Of a stretch of 64,000 nucleotides of DNA, positions 8,333-17,285 are shown in pieces. Made by a program: the position numbers and the translations under genes. The first letter of the stretch is position 1. Every line of letters starts with the position of its first letter. The DNA lies in contig NZ_JAIQDE010000027.1 of assembly GCF_020037015.1 (NCBI RefSeq), positions 79,206 to 143,205 on the forward strand, read 5' to 3'. The notes under the pieces were generated by a model. That model was not told the origin of the DNA. It ran no database searches and saw only the letters and a list, made by a program, of their open reading frames with translations. This DNA comes from Corallococcus sp. AS-1-6 (GTDB taxonomy: Bacteria; Myxococcota; Myxococcia; Myxococcales; Myxococcaceae).

Positions 8333-8377
8333 AAGAAAAGAACGGCCCCGCGCTTCCCTCAAGGGAAGGCGGGGCCG
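8333..8377 (-). terminator. Rho-independent terminator after the RND exporter gene
   Basis: A strong hairpin lies at 8343-8377. Its outer arms are CGGCCCCGC and GCGGGGCCG, and the inner CTTCCC/GGGAAG pairs close on a short loop. On the minus strand it is followed by the T-rich run TTCTTTTCTTC. It sits 40 bases after the RND exporter stop and just before the lipoprotein start, so the lipoprotein gene needs its own promoter or read-through. Confidence 0.8.
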
Positions 8378-8416
8378 AAAGGTCCGGCGCGGATATTAAG
8401 CGCTTCCTCCGCGCTG

Positions 8417-11068
8417 TCAGGCGGCGCGTGTGGAGGACGTGTCACCGCCGGAGGCGGAACCGCCCTCTTGCGAACGTCCCGCGTCCTTCTGGCGCTTGTC
8501 GTGCATGAGCTGCATCACCGCCGCCAGCACCGTGAAGGACACCAGCAGCGTGGTGATGAGGCCGATGCAGGCCACGAGGCCCATGGAGCGCAGGCCGTTG
8601 TGGCTGGCCACCAGCAGCGCCGCGAAGCCCGCCACCGCCGTCAGCGTGGAGGACGCCACCGCCGCGCCCACGCTGCGCAGCGCCACCAGCGGGGACGTGC
8701 CCTCCAGGAAGCGGTGCAAGAGGTACAGGCCGTGGCTCACGCCGAAGCCCAGGAGGATGGGCAGGATGATGATGTTCATGAAGTTCAGGCGCAGGTCGAA
8801 CAGCGCCATGAAGCCCATCATCATCGCCAGGCCCACCGTCAGCGGAATCACGGACGCCAGCGCCAGCTTCGCGTTGCGGAAGTCCGCGAAGTGCATCACG
8901 AGAATCCACAGCGCGGTGAGGATGACCGTGAGCTTCGCGTCCTTGAGCACCATGCGCGCCAGCGACGCGTAGAGCTGCGTGGCGCCCGCGGCGCGGAACT
9001 CCTTCTCCACCGGCGGGCCGGAGGGGCCGGCGTCCGTGAACTTGCCCGGCGTCACCATGCCCTTGATGGAGCTGGTCTGGTCCGCGAACTGGAGCATCTG
9101 CTTGCCGTCCCACAGGTCCACGCTCGGGTAGATGAACGTGAGGTAGCCGTGGTTCTCCGGGCTCGTCGTGGGCAGGTGCCGGAACTGCGAGGCGTAGATC
9201 TCCGGCACGTGGTGCACGTCGAAGGGGCGCGCCTCCAGCATCTTGAAGAACAGGGCCGCCTTCTCCTGCGTCTCCGGCGGCAGCGCCTTCACGTCGATGT
9301 CCTTCAGCTCCTCCTGCCACTCCTCCAGGATCTTCGTGTTCGCCTGCGCGATGCCCTCCGGCGGCACGAAGGTGAACAGGCTCATCACCTGGGAGATGGC
9401 GGGGCGCTTCTTCGGGTCGGTCGTCAGCTCCTTGTAGAGGGCCTCCGTCTCCGCCAGGTCCTTGGTGTAGACGGCGAGCGGGTCGCTGGCGATCTTGAAG
9501 CGCGCGTTGATTTCATCCTGCAGCACCACGGACGGCTGGTTCGCCGGCATCAGCGCGCGGGTGTTGTAGTTGAAGCGCACGCCGTACGGCAGCCGCGCGA
9601 AGAAGCCCGCGTCCGCCGGGGGCTCGCCGCTCTTCCACGGGATGGCCGCGCCGCACACCACCGCCACAATCACGCAGCCCACCGCCAGCACCAGGCCGGG
9701 GCGCGGGATGCGCAGCTCCTTGCCGGTCGCGCTGACCGCGGGCGGCGGCTTCATGATGCCGATGAGCTTCTGCGGCAGCTCCGGGTCGCGCCGGCCGGCC
9801 AGCGCCAGCATCGCCGGGCACCAGGAGAACAGCGTGAAGCCCAGCATCAGCGTGCCCGTGCCGGCCAGGAAGCCGAACTGGGAGAAGCCTTTGAACTCGC
9901 TCACCATCAGCACGTAGAAGGAGCCCGCCACCACCACCGCGGACACCAGCGCCGGGCGGCCCGCGTTGATGACCGCGTCGCGGATGGCCACGTCGTAGCG
10001 CTTGCCCGCGCCCAGCTCCAGGCGCGTGCGGAAGATGAAGTGGATGCCGTAGTCGATGCCGAACCCCATCAGGATGCCGCCCAGGATGGAGGTGATCATG
10101 TTGAGCTCACCCAGCGTCGCGTAGGTGAAGCCCAGCGTGTACAGCGTGCCCGCCACCGTGCCGCTCACCACGATGAGCGTGGGCGCCCACTTGCGGAAGA
10201 ACGCGATGGTGATGGCGAAGATGGCGACGAGCGCGATGATGGTGACCGGCTGGAGCGAGTCCTCGATGGCGTACGAGTCGTCCACCGCCGTCTTGTAGGA
10301 GCCCGTGAAGCCGTAGGCGACCGTCTTCTTGTCGCCCATCTTGTAGTAGTCCTCCACCAACTGCACGCCCGCGGCGTTGCTCTTGGAGTACTGCTCCAGG
10401 TCCCCGCGCAGCTTGTCCACGTACTGCTTCGTCTGGCCAATCTGGTTGGTGTCCCACATCGGCTTGATGAGGAGCAGCAGCAGCTTGCGGTCCTGGGAGA
10501 TGTAGTAGTCGTCCGCGATGCTCTTGTTGCCAACGCTGGAGTACTTGTCGACCAGGTCCTGCAGGTCCAGCTTCACCGGCTCCGTCTTCTTGATCTCGAT
10601 GTAGAAGGGGTTCGCGCGGCGGATCTGATCCTTGAGGAACGCCATGATGCGGCGCTTGCCCTCGGCCAGGTCCTCCGTCTTCACGAACAACACCATGTTG
10701 TTCTGAACGAACTCGACGGGAATCTTGTAGGTGACGGAGCGCGCGTTCTGCTTGTCCTTGCCCACCATCGCGGCCACGTCGTCCGCGACCTTCTTGAGCG
10801 TGGCCTCGTCGTCACCGCGGAAGGTGAGCATGAAGAAGCCGCTGCCGCCCACCATGTCGATGACCCGCTTGACGTCCTTCACCTCCTGCAGGTCCTGGGA
10901 GATGAGGTCCAACTGGTTGGAGTTGATGGTCAGCTTCGACGTGCCCCACACCGCCAAGCCGAGCAGCAGCAACAGCACGGTCATCACGGTGCCGGGGCGC
11001 CGGACCAGCATCTCTGCGTAGGCCAGGGCGAGGCGGGGCGGGGGATGGGAGGAAGGATTGCCGCTCAT
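8417..11068 (-). CDS. RND/MMPL-family exporter
   Basis: This 883-residue integral membrane protein has two matching halves, each with a large periplasmic loop followed by a bundle of membrane helices. The first bundle starts after about residue 285 (IIALVAIFAITIAFF...) and contains GILMGFGIDYGIHFIF. The second contains ILPILLGFGVSHGLYLLHRF. The paired G-F-G-x-D/S-x-G motifs are typical of the MMPL branch of the RND superfamily, which moves lipids or hydrophobic compounds by proton force. There is no adjacent membrane-fusion or outer-membrane gene. Together with the PF10136 membrane protein and the MlaC-like protein upstream on the same strand, it recalls the HpnN/HpnM hopanoid-transport pair. 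That makes lipid export a reasonable inference, not a proven role. Confidence 0.85.
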   Translation of the reverse strand: MSGNPSSHPPPRLALAYAEMLVRRPGTVMTVLLLLLGLAVWGTSKLTINSNQLDLISQDLQEVKDVKRVIDMVGGSGFFMLTFRGDDEATLKKVADDVAAMVGKDKQNARSVTYKIPVEFVQNNMVLFVKTEDLAEGKRRIMAFLKDQIRRANPFYIEIKKTEPVKLDLQDLVDKYSSVGNKSIADDYYISQDRKLLLLLIKPMWDTNQIGQTKQYVDKLRGDLEQYSKSNAAGVQLVEDYYKMGDKKTVAYGFTGSYKTAVDDSYAIEDSLQPVTIIALVAIFAITIAFFRKWAPTLIVVSGTVAGTLYTLGFTYATLGELNMITSILGGILMGFGIDYGIHFIFRTRLELGAGKRYDVAIRDAVINAGRPALVSAVVVAGSFYVLMVSEFKGFSQFGFLAGTGTLMLGFTLFSWCPAMLALAGRRDPELPQKLIGIMKPPPAVSATGKELRIPRPGLVLAVGCVIVAVVCGAAIPWKSGEPPADAGFFARLPYGVRFNYNTRALMPANQPSVVLQDEINARFKIASDPLAVYTKDLAETEALYKELTTDPKKRPAISQVMSLFTFVPPEGIAQANTKILEEWQEELKDIDVKALPPETQEKAALFFKMLEARPFDVHHVPEIYASQFRHLPTTSPENHGYLTFIYPSVDLWDGKQMLQFADQTSSIKGMVTPGKFTDAGPSGPPVEKEFRAAGATQLYASLARMVLKDAKLTVILTALWILVMHFADFRNAKLALASVIPLTVGLAMMMGFMALFDLRLNFMNIIILPILLGFGVSHGLYLLHRFLEGTSPLVALRSVGAAVASSTLTAVAGFAALLVASHNGLRSMGLVACIGLITTLLVSFTVLAAVMQLMHDKRQKDAGRSQEGGSASGGDTSSTRAA

Positions 11069-11185
11069 GGGCGCGGGACCCTACCGCCGAACGTCCCCGC
11101 CCGGAAGCAAAGCCCGGGATGCCTGTCCGCCCTACCTCCGCGCGAGACAGGGCCTCTTGGCTCTCGGGAATAACCCCTCGACGCG

Positions 11186-13354
11186 TCAGGTCCCCGGGGG
11201 CGCCGCCAGGGGGACGACCTGCTCCTCGGTCCCACCCGTGGCGGGCGCGTCGCGGGGCGGCAGGAGGAAGGGGAGCGGGCTGCGCAGGAAGCGCAGGAAC
11301 ACGGCGCCCAGGAAGCGGGGGCCCTCGCGGACCGGCACGTCGCGGGCGCGCAGGGCCACGCCCAGGGCCAGCGCGAAGGACACGCCGAAGTTGACGACGC
11401 CCACGATGAGCACCCCCGCGGCGGCCGCCAGGAAGCCCGGCTCCAGCACGGCGGAGGGGCCCAGCGCGCACCCGGCCAGGGCCAGCGAGCCGAAGGCGAA
11501 GGTGACGTGCCGCACGTCCAGGGGGACGCCGAAGAAGCCGCCCACGCCCGGCGCCACCGCGAGCAGCACGCCCAGGGTGACGCTGCCGCCCACGCCCGCG
11601 GCGTGGTGCTCGAGCGCGTCCGCCACCCTGCGCGCGCCGTTCACGCCGAAGACCGCGCGCAGCACCCGGTGGTGGGCCAGCGCCTCCGGCAGGCGGCGGT
11701 AGACGATGAAGTTCTCGAACCAGCCCGCGGCCACGCTGGACGCCCACAGCAGCACGCCGGTGAGCGCGGCGTAGAGCAGCGTGGCGCTCTTCCAGGGGTG
11801 GAGCGTGTCCACGACGTGGCGGGCCTTCTCCTGCGACAGGAACGTGTGGCCCGTGAGCGACTGGAAGCCCAGCGCGAGCGCCACCGCGACGGGCAGCACG
11901 CAGCCCAGGTTGCCCAGGATGGCCGCCAGTTGGGAGCGGGTGACGCGCGGCACCAGCGCGGACAGGCGCTCCATGCGCCGGGCGCGGCTGTCCGGGCCGG
12001 TGTCCTCGCCCACCGCCGCCGCCAGCGTGGAGGCCGTCATGGACGGCTGCTTGGTGGCCAGCGTGAGGCCCAGCAACTGCATCACCACGAAGGCGCCCGC
12101 GTAGTTGAGCGCGACGAAGAGGCCCGCGAAGAAGGGGGCCAGCGGCAGGCCCGTGAGGACGAACTTCATCGCGGCGGCGAACGCGGTGAGCAGCCCGCCG
12201 CCCGCGGCCGAGTGCACCATGTGGTGGAACTCGGCGGGCGTGGAGGTGATGTAGTGCTCACCGGTGTTGCCGGTGCGCTCGATGATCTTCCGCGCCATCA
12301 GCCGCGAGTTGCGCCGCACCAGCGCGCGCACGGAGCGGTCCGAGTGCGCCAGCCGCAGCAGGTCCGACAGGAGCGCCAGCGCCTCGCGCCAGCGGGGCTC
12401 GCCGCGGGGCGCGCCCAGCACCCGCGCGATGGCCTCCATCCGGTCCAGGCCGCGCTGGATGCGCTCCAGCCGGTACACCAGGTCCACGCTGACGCCGGAG
12501 TCCTCCAGGTGCCGGGTGACGGTGCGCACCACGCCGCGGCAGTCCTCCACCGCGCGGGCCAGGTCCGCCAGCGCCTCCTGGGCCCCGTCGCGCGCCAGCA
12601 CCGCGTCGGACACCAGCCGCAGCCGCAGGAAGGGGGACGCGCGGAAGGCCAGGTCCGGGGTGCGGTCGCGCACGTCCTCCGCCAGCCCCAGCCCCGCCAC
12701 CTGCACGCCCAGCAGCAGCAGCGCGTCCATCAGGTCCCCGCGCACGCGCGAGGACGGGGTGGGCTCCGGTGGGGGCGGCTCGCCCACCAGCGCCGTCAGC
12801 CGCGCCAGCAGCATGGGGGACAGCGCGCCCAGCCACTCCGCGTCCTCCGGCACCGGGAACAGGCGCAGGAGCAGCTCCGACAGCTTGCCCGGCTCCGGCG
12901 GCGCGGGCAGCACGCCGCGCACGAAGCGGTCCGTCAGCTCGGAGAAGAAGCCGTTGCCCGCGCTCAGGCCCACCTGGGCGAAGAGCTTCAGGCCCCGGCT
13001 GCCCGCGCACACCCCCGCCACCAGCCGGGTGACGGACGCGCGCAGGGCGCTCTCCCCCTCCAGCACGCGCACCAGCAGGGACAGCCGGGAGTTCGCGGGG
13101 GACAGCGCGCCGTCGTCCACGTCCGTGAGGCCGTGGGCGGGGATGCGGTCGCGCATCCAGTGGATCCACCGCTCCACCCACTCCAGGCGCGGCTCCAGGC
13201 CCTCGCCGGGGACCTCCAGCAGCAGCCGGAGCAGGTCCCTTACCGCGGGGTGGCCGGGGGCCCGGGGCGCGTACTGGACGCAGAACGCGTCCATCTCACG
13301 GTCGGACGGGGCACCCCGGAGCTGCAGCCGCGGGGCGGGGGTCGAAACACTCAT
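11186..13354 (-). CDS. PF10136 membrane protein (annotated as site-specific recombinase Gcr)
   Basis: This 722-residue protein has an Arg/Leu-rich helical N-terminal region of about 370 residues. Multiple membrane helices follow (from about residue 390: GLLTAFAAAMKFVLTGLPLAPFF and onward) and the tail is short and hydrophilic. This matches the PF10136 family, historically named site-specific recombinase. Membrane topology and the absence of tyrosine- or serine-recombinase catalytic motifs make a DNA recombination role very unlikely. It lies between an RND exporter and an MlaC-like lipid carrier on the same strand, so an envelope function is more plausible. The start ATG at 13354 is consistent with the end of similarity. 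Gaps of about 120 bases separate it from both neighbours. Confidence 0.75.
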   Translation of the reverse strand: MSVSTPAPRLQLRGAPSDREMDAFCVQYAPRAPGHPAVRDLLRLLLEVPGEGLEPRLEWVERWIHWMRDRIPAHGLTDVDDGALSPANSRLSLLVRVLEGESALRASVTRLVAGVCAGSRGLKLFAQVGLSAGNGFFSELTDRFVRGVLPAPPEPGKLSELLLRLFPVPEDAEWLGALSPMLLARLTALVGEPPPPEPTPSSRVRGDLMDALLLLGVQVAGLGLAEDVRDRTPDLAFRASPFLRLRLVSDAVLARDGAQEALADLARAVEDCRGVVRTVTRHLEDSGVSVDLVYRLERIQRGLDRMEAIARVLGAPRGEPRWREALALLSDLLRLAHSDRSVRALVRRNSRLMARKIIERTGNTGEHYITSTPAEFHHMVHSAAGGGLLTAFAAAMKFVLTGLPLAPFFAGLFVALNYAGAFVVMQLLGLTLATKQPSMTASTLAAAVGEDTGPDSRARRMERLSALVPRVTRSQLAAILGNLGCVLPVAVALALGFQSLTGHTFLSQEKARHVVDTLHPWKSATLLYAALTGVLLWASSVAAGWFENFIVYRRLPEALAHHRVLRAVFGVNGARRVADALEHHAAGVGGSVTLGVLLAVAPGVGGFFGVPLDVRHVTFAFGSLALAGCALGPSAVLEPGFLAAAAGVLIVGVVNFGVSFALALGVALRARDVPVREGPRFLGAVFLRFLRSPLPFLLPPRDAPATGGTEEQVVPLAAPPGT

Positions 13355-13473
13355 TCGCCAGGCGCTCCGGGGGAGGGGGAACGCCCCAGCCTACCCGGCC
13401 CGCGCCTCCCCCGGGAATCCGAAGGAGCGGCGAGGGCCGGGTCGCCCGGCTGCCCGGGGGGCGGACGGCTGGA

Positions 13474-14070
13474 TTACTTCAGCTTCACCGAACCCAGCTC
13501 GTTGTTCTTGGCACGCATGGCGCCGAGCAGCCCGTCCCAGCCACCCTCCTTGAAGAGGGGGCGGACCTGGTCGTCACGGATGCCGGTGAGCATGGAGTCG
13601 CCCAGCACGGACACGTCCACGACCTTCCAATTGGAGCCCACCTTCTCCACGGCGTACTTGAGCTTCATCTCCTGCTTCTTCAGCGGGTGGTTGATGAAGA
13701 TGGTGGAGCCCACGAGCGCCTTGTCGCCGGTCACCTGCGGCTCGTCGTAGGTGATGGAGTCCAGGTTCTTGAAGTTCTCGCGCACCTTGGGGAAGGCGAT
13801 CTTCGCGAACAGGCTCTGGAAGAGCTGGGTGAACTCCTTGCGCTGGGCGTCCGTGGCCTTGGTCCACTCTTCGCCCAGCAGGAAGAGGCCCTGCTGGTCG
13901 CCGCCCAGGTTCTCCAGGGCCTTGAGGTCCTTCTCGTAGCGCACCGACTGCACCACGGTCTTCACCGGCTTGGTGATGGCTTCGGAAGCCTTGGGCGCGG
14001 CGAGCGCGGGCACGGCGAAGGTGAGGGCAACCAGGAAGGGAAGGGTGCGAATGCGTGCGTTCACGTTCAT
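13474..14070 (-). CDS. MlaC/Ttg2D-family periplasmic phospholipid-binding protein
   Basis: This 198-residue protein starts with a Sec signal peptide (positive MNVNARIR, hydrophobic core, cleavage near VPALAA-PKA). The mature part matches the MlaC/toluene-tolerance Ttg2D fold, including FTQLFQSLFAKIAFPKV and YDEPQVTGDKALVGST. MlaC ferries phospholipids across the periplasm; the relative HpnM works with an RND exporter in hopanoid export. No MlaFEDB genes are adjacent, but a PF10136 protein and an RND exporter follow on the same strand. An open frame runs further upstream to 14277, but the signal peptide fixes the start at 14070. It diverges from metK across a 233-base region. Confidence 0.85.
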   Translation of the reverse strand: MNVNARIRTLPFLVALTFAVPALAAPKASEAITKPVKTVVQSVRYEKDLKALENLGGDQQGLFLLGEEWTKATDAQRKEFTQLFQSLFAKIAFPKVRENFKNLDSITYDEPQVTGDKALVGSTIFINHPLKKQEMKLKYAVEKVGSNWKVVDVSVLGDSMLTGIRDDQVRPLFKEGGWDGLLGAMRAKNNELGSVKLK

Positions 14071-14303
14071 ATGGGTCGGTGACCTCCAGAAGAAGGGCGC
14101 GGGTCCTGTAGCCCAGGGGAACGCCGCGCGAACCATTAAATTCATCCGGCGGGCGGGCACACCTGGGGCGTCAGGTCCGCCTGCCCGAAGGGCGCTTGCG
14201 CTGAATAAACCCCCGTGGCGACAGGTTTGACTCTGCTGGGACCGCACGTTTAGTGTCCGCCCTCTGCGCTGCGTCACCGAATTAGCGCGAAGCCCGAGAA
14301 GAC

Positions 14304-15494
14304 ATGCCTACCGACTTCCTGTTCACGTCTGAATCCGTCACCGAGGGCCACCCGGACAAGATCGCCGACCAGATCTCCGACGGTGTGCTCGATGCCATCA
14401 TCGCCAAGGATCCGCAGGCGCGCGTCGCCGTGGAGACGCTCGTGAAGACGGGCCTCGCCATCGTCGCGGGCGAGGTGACGACGAATTGTTACGTGGACAT
14501 CCCGAAGATCGTCCGCTCGACCATCACGCGCATCGGCTACACCGACAGCTCCATGGGCTATGACGGCCACACGTGCGGCGTCATGGTGGCCATCGAGGGC
14601 CAGAGCCAGGACATCGCGCGGGGCGTGGACAACAAGAAGGACCAGGGCGCCGGCGACCAGGGCATGATGTTCGGCTTCGCGTGCGACGAGACGCCGGAGC
14701 TGATGCCCGCGCCCATCCACTACGCGCACCAGCTCACCCGCCGCCTGGCGGAGGTGCGCCGCAAGAACCACCCGTGGATCCGCCCGGACGGCAAGAGCCA
14801 GGTCACGGTGGAGTACAAGGACGGCAAGCCGCTGCGCATCGACGCGGTGGTGCTGTCCACGCAGCACTCGGATGACGTCTCCAACAAGAAGATCCAGGAG
14901 GCCATCCGCGAGGACGTCATCCTGAAGGTCCTGCCGAAGAAGCTCATCGACAACAAGACCAAGTTCTTCATCAACCCCACGGGCCGCTTCGTCATCGGCG
15001 GCCCCATGGGCGACTCGGGCCTCACGGGCCGGAAGATCATCGTCGACACCTACGGCGGCATGGGCCGTCACGGTGGCGGCGCGTTCAGCGGCAAGGACCC
15101 GTCCAAGGTGGACCGCTCGGCCGCGTACATGGGCCGCTACATCGCGAAGAACGTCGTGGCGGCGGGCCTGGCCAGCCGTTGCGAGGTGCAGGTGTCCTAC
15201 GCCATCGGCGTGGCGGAGCCTGTCAGCGTGATGGTGGAGACCTTCGGCACGTCCACCGTGCCGGAAGAGCAGATCGCCCGCGCCGTGCGCCAGGTGTTCG
15301 GCCTGCGCCCGCGCGAAATCACGGAGCACCTGGACCTGCTGCGGCCCATCTACCAGAAGACCGCCGCGTACGGTCACTTCGGCCGCTCCGAGAAGGAGTT
15401 CACCTGGGAGCGCACGGACAAGAAGGACGCGCTCCGTGAGGCCGTCGCCGCCCCCGCCCCCAAGGCGCGCACGCCCCGCCTGAAGGCGGTCTGA
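14304..15494 (+). CDS. metK: S-adenosylmethionine synthetase
   Basis: This 396-residue protein is a full-length MetK. It makes S-adenosylmethionine from methionine and ATP, releasing phosphate and pyrophosphate. Hallmarks seen are [20 protein letters not shown] at the N-terminus, [10 protein letters not shown], the [10 protein letters not shown] loop near residue 116, and [18 protein letters not shown] near residue 255. The enzyme is cytosolic and usually a tetramer. A short C-terminal extension ([17 protein letters not shown]) is Ala/Pro-rich. I looked for a SAM-binding riboswitch in the 233-base leader and could not identify one. A strong terminator follows. Confidence 0.97.
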   Translation: MPTDFLFTSESVTEGHPDKIADQISDGVLDAIIAKDPQARVAVETLVKTGLAIVAGEVTTNCYVDIPKIVRSTITRIGYTDSSMGYDGHTCGVMVAIEGQSQDIARGVDNKKDQGAGDQGMMFGFACDETPELMPAPIHYAHQLTRRLAEVRRKNHPWIRPDGKSQVTVEYKDGKPLRIDAVVLSTQHSDDVSNKKIQEAIREDVILKVLPKKLIDNKTKFFINPTGRFVIGGPMGDSGLTGRKIIVDTYGGMGRHGGGAFSGKDPSKVDRSAAYMGRYIAKNVVAAGLASRCEVQVSYAIGVAEPVSVMVETFGTSTVPEEQIARAVRQVFGLRPREITEHLDLLRPIYQKTAAYGHFGRSEKEFTWERTDKKDALREAVAAPAPKARTPRLKAV

Positions 15495-15521
15495 CGCACC
15501 GGACGCACTCCGGCTGAGCCC

Positions 15522-15561
15522 ACGCGCTCGTCTCCTTCCCGGGGGCGAGCGCGTTTTCATT
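15522..15561 (+). terminator. Rho-independent terminator after metK
   Basis: A 9-bp stem ACGCGCTCG/CGAGCGCGT pairs 15522-15530 with 15546-15554, and the loop is about 15 bases. The stem runs directly into TTTTCATTTC. It lies 27 bases after the metK stop and ends that transcript. Confidence 0.8.
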
Positions 15562-15622
15562 TCCGGGCATCGCGCGTGCGTTGGCCGGGCGCGCACGGCG
15601 GGTGAATTGTTAGGACACGGCC

Positions 15623-16540
15623 ATGCCGACTCCGGGTGCCGCGTCTGGCTGGCGCATCGTGCTGCTCACCGTGGCCCCCGCGGTGGCGCACGACTTCACG
15701 TTGGCGCTGAGGGCCCAGGGGCATGACGTGGTGGCGCTGGTGGTGCCCGCGGGACTCCGGGGTCTGCGCCCGCTGGACCTGGAGGGGTGGGCGGAGCTGG
15801 GGCGGCTCTTCGAGGCCGCGCCGCCGCCGGTGGACGTGCTGTGGGTGAGCGAGCGGGCGCACCTGACGCCCCGGCTGGCGGGCCTGAAGCCGGACCTCCT
15901 CCTGTGCTTCTTCTTTCCGTGGAAGCTGTCGCCGGAGGCGCTGGCGCTGCCGAGGCTGGGAGCGGTGAACGTGCACCCGTCCCTCCTGCCGCGCTACCGG
16001 GGGCCCTGTCCGCTGGGGTGGGCGCTGCGCGAGGACGCTCGCGAGCTGGGGCTCACCTTCCACCGCATGGACGCGAGCTTCGACACCGGGCCCGTGCTCG
16101 CGCGGGGGACGTTCCCCGTGGTGGACGAGGACACGGAGGAGGTCCTCTTCGAGAAGCTCCTGCTCTCGGCGCGCGGGCTGTTGCCCGGGGTGGTGGAGGG
16201 CGTGGCGCGGGGAGAGGCGGGCGAGCTCCAGGCGGAGGCGGACGCCACCTTCGCGCCCTTCTTCGAGCCGGCGTACCGGGACATCGACTGGCGCGACAGC
16301 GCGCGCGCCGTGCACTTGAAGGTGCGCGCGTGCCGCTTCGCCTGTTGGCGCGAGGGGCGGGGCGAGGCGAGGGCGGTGCTCCAGGGCCGCTGGGTCCGGG
16401 TGCAGCGCACGCGGGCGTGGCGGGGCGAGGACCCCCACGCGCGGCCGGGCACGCTGCTGGCCCGGCAGGGGGATGAGCTGCTGGTGCAGTGTGGAGACAC
16501 GCCGCTCTGGGTGGTGTCGCACGCGCCAGAGGACGCCTGA
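15623..16540 (+). CDS. Formyltransferase-family protein
   Basis: This 305-residue protein has the formyltransferase N-terminal Rossmann-type domain. It holds the catalytic triad seen in Fmt, GART and ArnA-type enzymes: Asn and His in NVHPSLLPRYRG, and the Asp of FDTGPVL. A C-terminal domain like that of methionyl-tRNA formyltransferase follows (DIDWRDSARAVHLKVRAC). The motif set means it probably uses 10-formyl-tetrahydrofolate. The normal fmt gene is usually larger in its N-terminal part and sits beside def. This one is a stand-alone gene next to metK, so it may act on another acceptor such as an amino sugar or a natural-product intermediate. The start is ATG at 15623. Confidence 0.75.
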   Translation: MPTPGAASGWRIVLLTVAPAVAHDFTLALRAQGHDVVALVVPAGLRGLRPLDLEGWAELGRLFEAAPPPVDVLWVSERAHLTPRLAGLKPDLLLCFFFPWKLSPEALALPRLGAVNVHPSLLPRYRGPCPLGWALREDARELGLTFHRMDASFDTGPVLARGTFPVVDEDTEEVLFEKLLLSARGLLPGVVEGVARGEAGELQAEADATFAPFFEPAYRDIDWRDSARAVHLKVRACRFACWREGRGEARAVLQGRWVRVQRTRAWRGEDPHARPGTLLARQGDELLVQCGDTPLWVVSHAPEDA

Positions 16541-16682
16541 GCGGGCCGCTGCCGCACGGCCCTGGGGCGGAGTGACGTGGGCCCATGGGTTGCAATGGCA
16601 GTCATCCCGGAAGGCAGAGGGGCCTTCCGTGAGGGACACGCTGACAGCGGCCCGTGCCGGTCCGCGTGCCAGAAAGACAGAC

Positions 16683-17090
16683 ATGGACACGAAGCAGCGA
16701 CGTCAGCGCGGCATGACGCTGATTGAAATCATGGTCGTCATCACCATCCTGGGCCTCATCGCGGCCGCCGTGGGCGTGTCGGTGATGGGGCAGTTCGGCC
16801 AGGCGAAGCAGCAGCGCGTGGGGCTGGACTTCGGCTCGCTGGGGCAGGGCCTCCAGTTGTACGCGATGAAGAAGGGCCGGCTGCCGGACACCTCCACGGG
16901 GCTGCGCGCGCTGGTGGAGGAGAACATCCTCCCGGAGCTGCCGCGCGACCCGTGGGGCAATGACTACGTGTACACGCTGGACAAGGGCGTGCCGGCCATC
17001 GTGTCACTGGGCGCGGATGGCGCGCCGGGCGGCGACGGGGATGACCGGGACCTCTCGTCGCTCGACCGGGACGCGCGGTCCCGAGGGTGA
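16683..17090 (+). CDS. Type II secretion major pseudopilin GspG-like protein
   Basis: This 135-residue prepilin starts with the short basic leader MDTKQRRQRG. The class III cleavage point and the hydrophobic helix follow: G-MTLIEIMVVITILGLI, with the conserved Glu5. The usual Phe at +1 is Met. The C-terminal part carries the GspG signature DPWGNDYVY and a Gly/Asp-rich calcium-binding-type tail (GADGAPGGDGDDRDLSS). GspG forms the pseudopilus that pushes proteins through the type II secretion channel. No other gsp genes are adjacent, so it works with an apparatus encoded elsewhere or is a spare copy. The frame opens well upstream, but the leader peptide fixes the start at 16683. Confidence 0.88.
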   Translation: MDTKQRRQRGMTLIEIMVVITILGLIAAAVGVSVMGQFGQAKQQRVGLDFGSLGQGLQLYAMKKGRLPDTSTGLRALVEENILPELPRDPWGNDYVYTLDKGVPAIVSLGADGAPGGDGDDRDLSSLDRDARSRG

Positions 17091-17103
17091 CGTGAGGAGG
17101 AAA

Positions 17104-17230
17104 GGGTGCTGCCCGAGTGGAGAAGCCACGATTGGGTGGCGTTTCAGGCCAGGAGCGGATTCGAACCGCGAGCCCCATGGTGGTGGAGCCTTACCAGAGC
17201 GTGTAGGGCCTCTCCGGCCGGGCAGCACCT
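17104..17230. other. Structured tRNA-like element closed by a 12-bp inverted repeat
   Basis: The ends GGGTGCTGCCCG (17104-17115) and CGGGCAGCACCT (17219-17230) pair over 12 positions, counting one G-U wobble. Inside lie a GCCAC/GTGGC hairpin at about 17125-17140 and, on the minus strand, a T-arm-like GCGG-TTCGAAT-CCGC. The minus-strand segment 17219-17146 is 74 bases long. Its GGCCGGA and CCTGGCC ends almost pair as an acceptor stem, but I cannot fit a normal anticodon loop or variable loop. It could be a decayed tRNA gene or an unrelated structured RNA. Confidence 0.3.
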
Positions 17231-17285
17231 CCAGGGACGCAAACGCCGCGAGAATCCTGACGGGGATTTTCGCGGCGGCGCCCTT

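Noticed and set aside
7424..11173. A 1249-codon open frame on the plus strand
   Set aside because: It is the antisense shadow of the lipoprotein and RND exporter genes. It is rich in His, Arg, Gln and Ala with no domain, as expected for antisense frames in very GC-rich DNA.
11186..13354. Site-specific recombinase and hence a mobile element
   Set aside because: The PF10136 protein carries the name recombinase in databases, but it is a multi-helix membrane protein without recombinase catalytic residues, and there are no element ends or other mobile genes nearby.
14071..14303. A possible SAM riboswitch upstream of metK
   Set aside because: The region has a hairpin (GGGCA...TGCCC around 14153-14190), but I could not find the conserved core of a known SAM-I, SAM-II, SAM-IV or SAH riboswitch.
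16683..17090. Start of a type II secretion gene cluster
   Set aside because: Only the GspG-like gene is present; the neighbours are a formyltransferase and a YchJ-like gene.
17146..17219. An ordinary tRNA gene on the minus strand
   Set aside because: The T-arm-like and acceptor-like parts fit, but the D-loop is too long, the anticodon loop has six bases and the variable region is too short. It is reported as tRNA-like only.
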